Below, one piece after another: positions 35,445 through 43,078 of a stretch of 64,000 nucleotides of DNA (position 1 is the stretch's first letter; the number at the start of each line of letters is the position of its first letter). The translations under genes and the position numbers were made by a program. Under the pieces are notes generated by a model. The model worked only from the letters and a program-made list of their open reading frames with translations. It did no database searches and was not told the DNA's origin. The stretch spans positions 1 to 64,000 of the forward strand of contig NZ_ATUE01000007.1 in NCBI RefSeq assembly GCF_000420045.1, written 5' to 3'. The DNA comes from Perlucidibaca piscinae DSM 21586. Its GTDB lineage: Bacteria > Pseudomonadota > Gammaproteobacteria > Pseudomonadales > Moraxellaceae.

Positions 35445-36248
35445 ATGCACGCACGCAGCCTGAACGATGCACACCTCATCAATCCGGCGCTGACCGCTTC
35501 CTGCCAGCCGGAAACGGCATCGGCCAAGCCATCCAGACCGCGTCTGAGTGCACGCATGGCGAGCAGCGATAATGACGTGGTGCGTGCCCAGCAGCTGCGT
35601 GCCGATGTCTTCGGCAGCGAGTATGGTGTTGATTTTGAACAGACCGGCGGCATTGATCGAGATCATTATGATGCCTTTTGCCAGCATGTGATGATCTTTG
35701 ACGATGCCAGCGGCGCGCTGGTGGCCACCACCCGGCTGCTCGGTCAGGAGCAGGCCGAGCGTGCCGGCGGCTTCTACTCGGCGCAGGAGTTTGACCTTTC
35801 CGCCCTGGCCCGTCTGTCCGGCAGGGTGCTTGAGGTCGGCCGCACCTGCGTGCATCCCGACTACCGTTCCGGTGCCGCCATCGGCCTGCTCTGGAGCACG
35901 CTGGCGGAGTACCTGCTGCAGGAAGGCTTCGATTACCTGATCGGCTGCGCCAGCATCAGCCTTGCCGACGGTGGCACCACGCTGGCCAGTGTCATGCCCA
36001 ATCTGCGTGACAATTACCTGGTGGGTCCGGAGCTGCGTGTCAGCCCCAATCGCGGCATTGTTCTGGCCTCGCCGGGTACCGGCCCGGTGTCCGTGCCGCC
36101 GCTGCTCAAGGCCTATCTGCGCATGGGCTGCCGCATTGGCGGCGAAGCCTGCTGGGATCCGGAGTTCAACTGCGCCGATGTTTTCATCGTGCTGGATGTC
36201 GAAGCGCTCTCGGGACGTTATGCTCAGCGCTTCCTGAGGTCAGCCTGA
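35445..36248 (+). CDS. olsB: ornithine lipid synthesis N-acyltransferase OlsB (GNAT-type)
   Basis: The 267-residue protein fits the OlsB family, which attaches a 3-hydroxyacyl group from acyl-ACP to ornithine to give lyso-ornithine lipid. Visible are RAQQLRADVFGSEYG, DHYDAFCQHVMIFD, LEVGRTCVHPDYRSGAAIGLLW and the LIGCASISLADGG segment. The C-terminal part is PPLLKAYLRMGCRIGGEACWDPEFNCADVFIVLD. The start at 35445 has GAGAG upstream. An OlsA-type acyltransferase follows 11 bases later, completing the pathway. Upstream PhoB sites fit the known induction of ornithine lipids by phosphate starvation. Confidence 0.9.
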   Translation: MHARSLNDAHLINPALTASCQPETASAKPSRPRLSARMASSDNDVVRAQQLRADVFGSEYGVDFEQTGGIDRDHYDAFCQHVMIFDDASGALVATTRLLGQEQAERAGGFYSAQEFDLSALARLSGRVLEVGRTCVHPDYRSGAAIGLLWSTLAEYLLQEGFDYLIGCASISLADGGTTLASVMPNLRDNYLVGPELRVSPNRGIVLASPGTGPVSVPPLLKAYLRMGCRIGGEACWDPEFNCADVFIVLDVEALSGRYAQRFLRSA

Positions 36249-36259
36249 AATGAGACATC

Positions 36260-37111
36260 GTGAGCCGAGCGCCCAGACATAGACATGCACATCCTGCCGT
36301 GATCGAGAAACCGCCCCTGACGCCACGCCTGGTCTGGCGTCTGTCCTGTCTGCTGCTGCTGATCGTGTTCGGCCTGGTGCTGGCGCTGTTCAGCGGCATG
36401 TTCTTTTTCCAGGCGCGCTGGCAGCAGCCGCTGGTGACCTGGTGGCTGCGTCGCCTCACCAGCAGCCTGCAATTGCGCATCAGCGTACAGGGCGAGCCGG
36501 TCGAGGAGCCGGCGCTGTGGATCAGCAATCATGTCTCGTGGATGGACATTCCCGTTCTGGGTGGCGTGCGTCGCCTGCACTTCCTGTCCAAGGCCGAGGT
36601 TGCCGAGTGGCCGCTGATCGGGCTGCTGGCCAAGGTCGCCGGCACCCTGTTCATCCGTCGTGGTTCGGGCGACTCCGCCCTCGTCAGTGCCCAGATGGCC
36701 GAAGCCATCGGCGAGGGCAAGCGCGTGCTGTTCTTCCCGGAAGGCACGACCACGGACGGCCATACCGTCAAGCGCTTCTTTGCCAAGCTGTTCCAGACCG
36801 CCCACCTGGCGGGATGCCGCATCCAGCCCATGGTGCTGTGCTATCAGCATGACGGGGAGCTGCACCCGCTGGCTCCCTTCATCGGTGATGACGAGATGGG
36901 CGCGCACCTGCTCAACCTGCTGGCGCTGGGCCCCATGGATGTCACGGTGCAGTTCCTGCCGGTCATAGATCCTGCCGGACACACGGCGCCGGAGCTGGCG
37001 ATCCATTGCGAGGACATCATGCGCACGGCGCTGCATGCGCTGCATGGTGCCAGTCCGGCGCCGGTGCGCGAGGGCTGGCCGGGTGTTGTGGTTCGCAAGG
37101 CTGCCAGCTGA
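36260..37111 (+). CDS. olsA: OlsA-type lyso-ornithine lipid / 1-acylglycerol-3-phosphate acyltransferase
   Basis: The 283-residue PlsC-family protein has one or two membrane segments near residues 26-52, then the acyltransferase motif NHVSWMD (His-x4-Asp). RRGSGDSA and FPEGTTTDG follow. It would add the second acyl chain to lyso-ornithine lipid, or to lysophosphatidate if it is a general PlsC. Its position directly after olsB favours OlsA. The start is GTG at 36260, 11 bases after olsB; GTG at 36299 is an alternative. Activity is expected at the inner membrane. Confidence 0.87.
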   Translation: MSRAPRHRHAHPAVIEKPPLTPRLVWRLSCLLLLIVFGLVLALFSGMFFFQARWQQPLVTWWLRRLTSSLQLRISVQGEPVEEPALWISNHVSWMDIPVLGGVRRLHFLSKAEVAEWPLIGLLAKVAGTLFIRRGSGDSALVSAQMAEAIGEGKRVLFFPEGTTTDGHTVKRFFAKLFQTAHLAGCRIQPMVLCYQHDGELHPLAPFIGDDEMGAHLLNLLALGPMDVTVQFLPVIDPAGHTAPELAIHCEDIMRTALHALHGASPAPVREGWPGVVVRKAAS

Positions 37112-37183
37112 TTCTGACATTGACTATTGCCTGTTTGTGGTTTTTGAGGGATGCTCGCTGCTCTTCATGCTCCGGAGTCCCTC

Positions 37184-38428
37184 ATGACCCAGCCCCAGAC
37201 CCTGCTTGCCACCCCGCTGACCCTGCCCAACGGCTCGGTGCTGCCCAACCGCCTTGCCAAGTCCGCGCTCAGTGAGTCCCTGGGCACCTATGACAATCGC
37301 GTCACGCCCGCGCTGCCAACCCTGTTCGGGCGCTGGGCCGCAGGTGGCACGGGTCTGCTGATCACCGGCAACGTCATGATCGACCGGCGTGCCCTCGGCG
37401 AGCCCGGCAATGTCGTGGTCGAGGACGAGCGTGACTTGCCGTTGTTGCAGGCTTGGGCCGAAAGTGCCACACGTCAGGGCTCGGCGATCTGGGTGCAGCT
37501 CAATCATCCGGGCAAGCAGTCGCCCAAGGGCCTCAATCGCGAGAACGTGTCCCCGTCAGCGATTCCGTTCAAGAAGGACATGCAGGCTTTCTTCGACACC
37601 CCGCGTGAACTGACCGATGCCGAGATCCGCGACATCATCGCGCGGTTTGCGCGCTCCGCCGCGATCATCAAGAAGGCAGGCTTCACCGGTGTGCAGATTC
37701 ATGGTGCGCATGGCTATCTGGTCAGCCAGTTCCTGTCACCGCATCACAACATTCGCAGCGACGAGTGGGGCGGCACGCCCGAAAAGCGTCGCCGCTTCGT
37801 GCTCGAGGTCTACCGGGCGATCCGCGACGCCGTCGGTGCCGACTTCCCGATCGGCATCAAGCTGAACTCGGCCGATTTCCAGCGTGGCGGCTTCACCGAA
37901 GAGGAGTCGCTGGACACCATCAAGGCGCTGGCCTCGGCGGGCATCGACATGGTCGAGATCTCGGGGGGAACCTACGAGGCTCCTGCCATGGCCGGCAAGA
38001 AGCAGAAGGCGTCGAGCCAGGCACGTGAGGCGTATTTCCTCGCGTTTGCCGAGCAGGTGCGCACGCAGGTGACGGTACCCCTGATGGTCACTGGCGGCTT
38101 CCGCAGCCTGTCCGCGATGGGCGAGGCGCTGGCCTCCGGCGCCCTCGACCTGATCGGTCTCGGTCGTCCGCTCTGCATCGAGCCGGATGCCTCACGTCGT
38201 CTGCTCAGTGGCCAGGAGACGCGTCACCGCGTCAAGCCTATCGTCACCGGCATCGGCATGGTCGACCGCATGGCCCTGATGGAGGTGGCCTGGTACACGC
38301 GTCAGCTGCATCGCATGGGCGCCGGCAAGGAACCCAAGCCCAACGAGTCGGCGCTGTGGTCGCTGGCCAACACCGTGGTCGGCAACGTGCGCGGCACGCT
38401 CAAGACCCGCCGTCTGCGCGCCAGCTGA
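37184..38428 (+). CDS. NADH:flavin oxidoreductase, old yellow enzyme family
   Basis: The 414-residue FMN barrel protein resembles old yellow enzyme and the NADH oxidase/2,4-dienoyl-CoA reductase group but lacks their C-terminal FeS and FAD/NAD domains. Visible are VQLNHPGKQSPKG, the GVQIHGAHGYLVSQFLSPHHNIRSDEWGG segment (substrate and FMN contacts), IKLNSADFQRGG and VTGGFRS. It probably reduces activated C=C bonds with NAD(P)H; the natural substrate is unknown. GGAG precedes the ATG at 37184. It is separated from olsA by 72 bases. Confidence 0.92.
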   Translation: MTQPQTLLATPLTLPNGSVLPNRLAKSALSESLGTYDNRVTPALPTLFGRWAAGGTGLLITGNVMIDRRALGEPGNVVVEDERDLPLLQAWAESATRQGSAIWVQLNHPGKQSPKGLNRENVSPSAIPFKKDMQAFFDTPRELTDAEIRDIIARFARSAAIIKKAGFTGVQIHGAHGYLVSQFLSPHHNIRSDEWGGTPEKRRRFVLEVYRAIRDAVGADFPIGIKLNSADFQRGGFTEEESLDTIKALASAGIDMVEISGGTYEAPAMAGKKQKASSQAREAYFLAFAEQVRTQVTVPLMVTGGFRSLSAMGEALASGALDLIGLGRPLCIEPDASRRLLSGQETRHRVKPIVTGIGMVDRMALMEVAWYTRQLHRMGAGKEPKPNESALWSLANTVVGNVRGTLKTRRLRAS

Positions 38429-38438
38429 TCAGGCTGGC

Positions 38439-38468
38439 TTGTGCGTCATCGGGGCCGGCCGGTATAGT
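38439..38468 (+). promoter_or_regulatory. promoter of tRNA-Leu
   Basis: TTGTGC (38439-38444) and TATAGT (38463-38468) are 18 bases apart. A GC-rich discriminator separates the -10 from the tRNA, as in stringently controlled stable-RNA promoters. Confidence 0.7.
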
Positions 38469-38479
38469 CCGGTCCCGAT

Positions 38480-38564
38480 GCGCCAGTGGTGAAATTGGTA
38501 GACACGACGGATTTAGGTTCCGTTGCCGCAAGGCGTGTAGGTTCAAGTCCTATCTGGCGCACCA
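38480..38564 (+). tRNA. leuW: tRNA-Leu (anticodon UAG)
   Basis: The 85-base gene begins GCGCCAG and ends CTGGCGC followed by ACCA, so the acceptor stem is perfect and the CCA is encoded. The anticodon arm is ACGGA-TTTAGGT-TCCGT, giving UAG. A long class-II variable arm and GGTTCAAGTCC T-arm are present. It reads CUA and, by wobble, other CUN codons. Confidence 0.97.
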
Positions 38565-38585
38565 TCTTCAATCAACGTTTCCGCC

Positions 38586-39050
38586 TCATGCCGGATGCGT
38601 TCTCGCCCGCAACAGATCCCGCTCGTAATACGCACAGGCCAGGCCATGCAGCTCCTGATTGATCTGCTCGCGCAACTCGGCCAGTGACAGTCCCGACGTG
38701 TCCAGGCGTTGCACGCCAAACAGGGCGAGGTCTGGCGACTGCCGTGCCATGTGCTTGAGCAGCAGGGCCAGCCAGGTCCAGGGCGAGGCATCCTCGCGCA
38801 GCGGCAGGCGCAGTGCCAGCAGCTGCTTTTTCAGGGTCTCTTCGGAGGCGATCTCGAAGTAGCGCGGCAGTACCTGGGCCTGCAGGCCGTCCAGACGGCG
38901 CCAGATCAGGCGCTTTTCGTCGCTGCTGTAGCGATTCCAGTCAATGACCTCATGCAGGTAGCGGCGACAGCCGCGGCAGACGGTATCGCCATAGGTGGTG
39001 GAGCAGATGCCGACGCAGGGCGTGGGTACCGTGTTGAAAAGCATGGTCAT
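38586..39050 (-). CDS. DUF1289 domain protein
   Basis: The protein of about 154 residues begins with the DUF1289 cysteine motif TPCVGICSTTYGDTVCRGCRR, which has four Cys and probably binds zinc or an iron-sulfur cluster. Next comes WNRYSSDEKRLIWRRL, the conserved stretch of the family. The C-terminal hundred residues are helical and unassigned. Several Met codons near 39065-39044 could start it; 39050 is a compromise and no strong ribosome site is visible. It is divergent from the SirB2 gene. Function is unknown. Confidence 0.85.
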   Translation of the reverse strand: MTMLFNTVPTPCVGICSTTYGDTVCRGCRRYLHEVIDWNRYSSDEKRLIWRRLDGLQAQVLPRYFEIASEETLKKQLLALRLPLREDASPWTWLALLLKHMARQSPDLALFGVQRLDTSGLSLAELREQINQELHGLACAYYERDLLRARTHPA

Positions 39051-39167
39051 CGCGGGTGCTTGCACAAGAGATCCTGCACGCTATCAAAATCGCGTCGTGT
39101 CGTCGCCTCCGCAGAGCAGGGCTGATACAGTCCGGACACTGTCAAATCATCCCTGTCGGAGGACGTC

Positions 39168-39545
39168 GTGAACACATACCTGGCATTCAAGCACCCGCAC
39201 CTGCTGATGGCGGCACTCATGGCCGTGACCTGGGTGGCTGCAGCGGTCATGGTATCGCGCGGCAGTTCGCGAGCCATCCCGACCTGGCTGAAGGTGGCGC
39301 CGCATGCCCTGGCGCTGCTGCTCATCATCACCGGTGGCGGCATGGTGCATGCCTACGGTGGCCTGCCGGGATGGGTGATCGCCAAGTTCGTGCTGCTGGT
39401 GGTGCTGGTGCTGAGCATCAGCCGTGCGCTCAAGGCAGCCGACAAAAGGCCGCAGGCAATGCGCTGGCTGGTATTGGGTCTGCTAACCTATGTCTATATC
39501 GTCGGGGTGGCGATGGCCCGGGATGTCCTGGGCTGGCTGGCCTGA
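39168..39545 (+). CDS. SirB2 family integral membrane protein
   Basis: The 125-residue protein has four predicted membrane helices and the SirB2 landmarks KHPHLLMA near the N-terminus, LKVAPHALALLLIITGGGM in the middle and VYIVGVAMARDVLGWL at the end. Conserved His residues near both halves hint at heme or metal binding. The family name comes from a Salmonella invasion-gene regulator locus but no mechanism is established. The start is GTG at 39168 with GGAGGA upstream. Confidence 0.85.
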   Translation: MNTYLAFKHPHLLMAALMAVTWVAAAVMVSRGSSRAIPTWLKVAPHALALLLIITGGGMVHAYGGLPGWVIAKFVLLVVLVLSISRALKAADKRPQAMRWLVLGLLTYVYIVGVAMARDVLGWLA

Positions 39546-39626
39546 ATCGCGGCGGTGTAAACCGACTGTCGACTCGGGCGTATTAGCCGACATGTACATA
39601 CCCTGACGGGAATTAGGAGAGCACAC

Positions 39627-40289
39627 ATGCGTAAGTTTATGCTGGCCGCCCTGGCTGGTTCGGTTGTTCTGGCGGGTTGCACCACCAACCCCTACACCGG
39701 TGAGCGTCAGGTTGCCAAGGCAGCCTACGGCGCAGCCATTGGTGCTGCACTGGGTTGCGGCATTGCGGCTGCAACCACCGAGAAGGGCAAGCGCGATGAC
39801 CGCTGCCTGCAGGGCGCAGCGATCGGCGGTGTTGCCGGCGGTGGCGTTGGCGTCTACATGGACGTCCAGGAAAAGAAGCTGCGTGACCGTCTCGCCGGTG
39901 TCGGCGTGGGCGTGCAGCGTGACCCGGCCACTGGTGCCATCAACCTGATCATGCCGGGCAACATCACCTTCCCGACCGCCCAGGCCAGCATTCGTGCCGA
40001 CTTCTACCCGGTTCTCGATGCCGTCGCCGACGTGCTCAAGGAATACAAGAACACCACGATCTCGGTCTCCGGTCACACCGACAATGTCGGCGCCGACGCC
40101 TACAACATGAAGCTGTCGCAGGATCGCGCCAATTCGGTGGCGTCCTACCTGGTCAACCGTGGCGTGGCCTCGGGTCGTGTCTCGGCGGCCGGTTACGGCA
40201 AGTCCTCGCCGATCGCTTCCAACAGCAGCGAAGCCGGTCGTTCGCAGAACCGCCGTGTCGAGGTTCGCATCAACCCGCCCGCCCAGTAA
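39627..40289 (+). CDS. OmpA-family outer-membrane lipoprotein (YiaD-like)
   Basis: The 220-residue precursor has lipobox VLAGC (Cys18), then two glycine-zipper segments (AAYGAAIGAALGCGIAAAT and GAAIGGVAGGGVGVYMD). The C-terminal OmpA domain from about residue 105 carries SGHTDNVGADAYNMKLSQDRA and NRRVEVRI, the peptidoglycan (diaminopimelate) binding motifs. It should tether the outer membrane to the cell wall and may insert glycine-rich helices in the membrane. AGGAGAG precedes the ATG, and a strong terminator separates it from tolB. Confidence 0.93.
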   Translation: MRKFMLAALAGSVVLAGCTTNPYTGERQVAKAAYGAAIGAALGCGIAAATTEKGKRDDRCLQGAAIGGVAGGGVGVYMDVQEKKLRDRLAGVGVGVQRDPATGAINLIMPGNITFPTAQASIRADFYPVLDAVADVLKEYKNTTISVSGHTDNVGADAYNMKLSQDRANSVASYLVNRGVASGRVSAAGYGKSSPIASNSSEAGRSQNRRVEVRINPPAQ

Positions 40290-40304
40290 GCGGCAGGCTG
40301 AGCC

Positions 40305-40333
40305 AGAGGCGCCTGCGGGCGCCTCTTGTTTTT
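40305..40333 (+). terminator. terminator after the OmpA-like lipoprotein gene
   Basis: A perfect nine-base stem, AGAGGCGCC (40305-40313) with GGCGCCTCT (40318-40326), and a four-base loop are followed by TGTTTTT. It lies 43 bases before tolB and would isolate tolB-pal from the upstream gene. Confidence 0.92.
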
Positions 40334-40375
40334 CCAGGGTCATGACATGAGCACAGGGTGTGCCGGAGTCATTTC

Positions 40376-41665
40376 ATGCGGTTGCATTTTCTGGTCGGCA
40401 TGGTCTGTGCTGCCAGCCTGACGGCGACGGCGACGGCGCAAGCCTCCCTGACCATAGAGATCACCCAGGTTCCGGACGATGCGCGTCTGATCGCCGTGGC
40501 GCCGTTCACGGGTGAGCAGGTCGGCGAGAACCTGGGCAGCATCATTCGCTCGAATCTCAACCATGCCGACGTGTTCCGGGCCATCGGTCCGTATGGCAGT
40601 GATGGCGATGCCGTGACACCGCCCGTGGTCTCGTCCTCGGAAGACTGGTTGTCGGCAGCGGGACTCGTGGTCCGCGGCCAGGTGCTGCGTCAGCCCGATG
40701 GTCGCCTCTCGTTCCAGTACACGCTGGCCGACCGTGACGGCAATGCCCTGCTCAGCGAGCGGCTGTCAGCCGGGACTGGGCGCTGGCGTGATGTCGGTCA
40801 TTACATCAGTGACCGCATCTATCAGCGCATCACCGGTGAGCGCGGTTTCTTCAGCACCCATCTGCTGTACGTGAACTCTTACCGTCGTGACGGCAAGCTG
40901 CGCTACCGGCTCGGCATTTCCGACATGGATGGCAAGCGCCACGTGACCGCGCTGGACTCGGCCGAACCGATCAATTCGCCGACCTGGTCGCCGGATGGCC
41001 GCCAGGTTGCCTATGTGTCGTTCGAAAGCGGTCGCCCGGCGATCTTCACGCAGAACCTGGCCACGCGTCAGCGTACCCAGCTGACCCAGTTTCCGGGGCT
41101 GAACAGCTCGCCTGCATGGTCGCCGGACGGCCAGCGCATGGCCATGGCGCTCTCGAAGGACGGCAACCCCGAACTCTACGTGATGGATCTGAAGACGCGT
41201 GCCCTGACACGCCTGACCGATCATCCTGCCATTGATACCGAGCCGCGCTGGAGTGCTGACGGCCAATCGCTGGTGTTCACCTCCGACCGCAGCGGCAAGC
41301 CGCAGATCTATCGCCTGCAGCTGGCCAGCGGCGAGGTCCGGCGCCTGACTTTCGATGGCCGTTTCAATGCCCGCCCTGACTTGAGCCCGGACGGGCGGAC
41401 GCTGGCGGTGGTCAACGAGAACGGTGACGGCCAGTACCGCATCGCCACGCTGGACCTGCGCAATGGCGTGTTCAGCCGCATGACCTCGACGCGTCTCGAT
41501 GCGTCCCCCAGTTTTGCGCCCAATGGCCGCATGCTGGTCTACAGCACCCTGCGTGCCGGCAAGGGCGTGCTGTCCATCATGTCGCTGGACGGGCGTTTCC
41601 GCCTGACCTTGCCGGCGATTGAAGGCGAGATCCGCGAGCCGGTCTGGTCGCCCTGGTTGCGTTGA
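40376..41665 (+). CDS. tolB: Tol-Pal system periplasmic protein TolB
   Basis: The 429-residue periplasmic protein has a signal peptide (about residues 1-22), an N-terminal domain (RLIAVAPFTGEQVGENLGSIIRSNL) and a six-bladed propeller. The blade repeats are marked by WSPDG, WSADG and LSPDG. TolB binds Pal and links the Tol inner-membrane complex to the outer membrane during constriction. GGAG lies before the ATG at 40376. pal follows 29 bases later. The usual upstream genes tolQ, tolR and tolA are not here. Confidence 0.97.
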   Translation: MRLHFLVGMVCAASLTATATAQASLTIEITQVPDDARLIAVAPFTGEQVGENLGSIIRSNLNHADVFRAIGPYGSDGDAVTPPVVSSSEDWLSAAGLVVRGQVLRQPDGRLSFQYTLADRDGNALLSERLSAGTGRWRDVGHYISDRIYQRITGERGFFSTHLLYVNSYRRDGKLRYRLGISDMDGKRHVTALDSAEPINSPTWSPDGRQVAYVSFESGRPAIFTQNLATRQRTQLTQFPGLNSSPAWSPDGQRMAMALSKDGNPELYVMDLKTRALTRLTDHPAIDTEPRWSADGQSLVFTSDRSGKPQIYRLQLASGEVRRLTFDGRFNARPDLSPDGRTLAVVNENGDGQYRIATLDLRNGVFSRMTSTRLDASPSFAPNGRMLVYSTLRAGKGVLSIMSLDGRFRLTLPAIEGEIREPVWSPWLR

Positions 41666-41694
41666 TCCATCCCCCTGACCCAAGGAGAAAACCC

Positions 41695-42276
41695 ATGAAC
41701 ATGACAGTGAAGAACGTGGTGATCGGTTCCGTGCTGCTGGCCAGCCTGAGCGGCTGTTCGCTGTTCCGCTCCGGCAGCACGCCGGCGACCTCGCCGGACA
41801 TGCAGTCGGACACGCTGCCGCCGGTGCTGGGCGTGGGCACGGTCGAGGCCGAGCCGGGCAAGCGTCGTCTGTGCAATCCGCAGGAACTGGAGCGCCTGTT
41901 TGCTGGCCTGGATCCGGCCGTGCAGGCAAAGCTGGCGCAGAAGGTCTACTACTTCGCCACCGATGCCAGCGAGCTGGCGCCGGAAGCGGCCGACAGCCTG
42001 GACGCCCATGTCGCGGTGCTGCTCAAGGGCGGCAAGACCATCGCCCAGCTCACCGGGCATACCGACGAGCGCGGCACGCATGACTACAATCTGGCGCTGG
42101 GGGAACGCCGCGCCAATGCGGTGGCGCGCTATCTGGTCAGCAAGGGTGTCAGCAGCGACAAGATCGCCGTGGTCAGCATGGGCAAGGAGAAGCCGGTTGC
42201 CGATGGCCACGACGAAGCGGCCTGGAAGCTCAATCGCCGTGTCGAGCTGGACTACACCGAGTGTGCCACGCGCTGA
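41695..42276 (+). CDS. pal: peptidoglycan-associated lipoprotein Pal
   Basis: The 193-residue precursor has lipobox SLSGC (Cys21) and a C-terminal OmpA-like domain. The TGHTDERGTHDYNLALGERRANAV and MGKEKPVADGHDEAAWKLNRRVEL segments bind peptidoglycan. Pal partners TolB and anchors the outer membrane to the wall. AAGGAG lies before the ATG; the frame extending to 41662 overlaps tolB and is not used. The usual next gene, cpoB, is absent; a convergent carbonic anhydrase gene follows. Confidence 0.97.
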   Translation: MNMTVKNVVIGSVLLASLSGCSLFRSGSTPATSPDMQSDTLPPVLGVGTVEAEPGKRRLCNPQELERLFAGLDPAVQAKLAQKVYYFATDASELAPEAADSLDAHVAVLLKGGKTIAQLTGHTDERGTHDYNLALGERRANAVARYLVSKGVSSDKIAVVSMGKEKPVADGHDEAAWKLNRRVELDYTECATR

Positions 42277-42291
42277 CGCGGATCACGGAGT

Positions 42292-42315
42292 CCGCCCTGC
42301 GTTGATGCAGGGCGG
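42292..42315. terminator. hairpin between pal and the carbonic anhydrase gene
   Basis: CCGCCCTGC (42292-42300) pairs perfectly with GCAGGGCGG (42307-42315) around a six-base loop. No T-run follows, but its place between convergent genes fits a bidirectional terminator. Confidence 0.5.
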
Positions 42316-42330
42316 CACCGCCAGCCTCCG

Positions 42331-42972
42331 TCAGGAGGCTGTCTCGTCCATGCGGTAGATCGGCGGCAGCTGGTTGGCGGCACTGTAGTGCACGCCGAGA
42401 TCGCGCAGGATGCCGTCGCGCACGCTGAAGATGAAGCCGTGCACCGAGACATCCTGGCCACGTGCCCAGGCATCCTGAAGGATGGTGGTGTGGCACACGT
42501 TGGCGACCTGCTCGACCACGTTCAGTTCGCACATGCGGTCGATCTTCTGCTCATGGGTCAGGCCGACAAAGGCGCTTTCGTGGATGCGATGAATGTCCCG
42601 GATGTGTCGCAGCCAGTTGTCGATCAGACCGAACTTCTGGGTTTCCATGGCCGCCTTGACGCCGCCGCAGCCGTAGTGGCCGGTGACCAGGATGTGCTTC
42701 ACCTTGAGCACCTCGACGGCATATTGCAGCACGGACAGGCAGTTCATGTCCGTGTGCACGACCAGGTTGGCGACATTGCGGTGCACGAACACCTCGCCGG
42801 GAAGCAGCCCCATGATCTCGTTGGCAGGAACCCGGCTGTCTGCGCAACCGATCCAGAGAAACTGCGGGGTTTGCTGCTGAGCCAGTTTTTCGAAGAAATC
42901 CGGATCGCGAGCCTTCACGGAATCGGCCCAGGAACGGTTGTTGCGAAACAGCTCATCCAGCATTCTCAGCAT
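42331..42972 (-). CDS. can: beta-carbonic anhydrase
   Basis: The 213-residue cytoplasmic zinc enzyme interconverts CO2 and bicarbonate, supplying bicarbonate for carboxylases such as Ppc. Zinc ligands are Cys43 and Asp45 in GCADSRVP, and His99 and Cys102 in GHYGCGG. The alignment to E. coli Can (LISNNALW versus LFRNNRSW at the N-terminus) supports the start at 42972; Met4 (42963) is equally placed for a GAGG site. It is divergent from dgt. Confidence 0.95.
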   Translation of the reverse strand: MLRMLDELFRNNRSWADSVKARDPDFFEKLAQQQTPQFLWIGCADSRVPANEIMGLLPGEVFVHRNVANLVVHTDMNCLSVLQYAVEVLKVKHILVTGHYGCGGVKAAMETQKFGLIDNWLRHIRDIHRIHESAFVGLTHEQKIDRMCELNVVEQVANVCHTTILQDAWARGQDVSVHGFIFSVRDGILRDLGVHYSAANQLPPIYRMDETAS

Positions 42973-43078
42973 CCTCGTAGTCCTCAGTGTGACGTGACCA
43001 GTATGCCATGCCCGGTGCTGGCCATCCCGGTCACATTTGGCCATGATGCCCTGTCTGTCATTTCAGGGTAGTGAAACG

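Noticed and set aside
43040..43078. CTGTCAT before dgt as a Pho box
   Set aside because: Only one half-site; no second unit at 11 bases.
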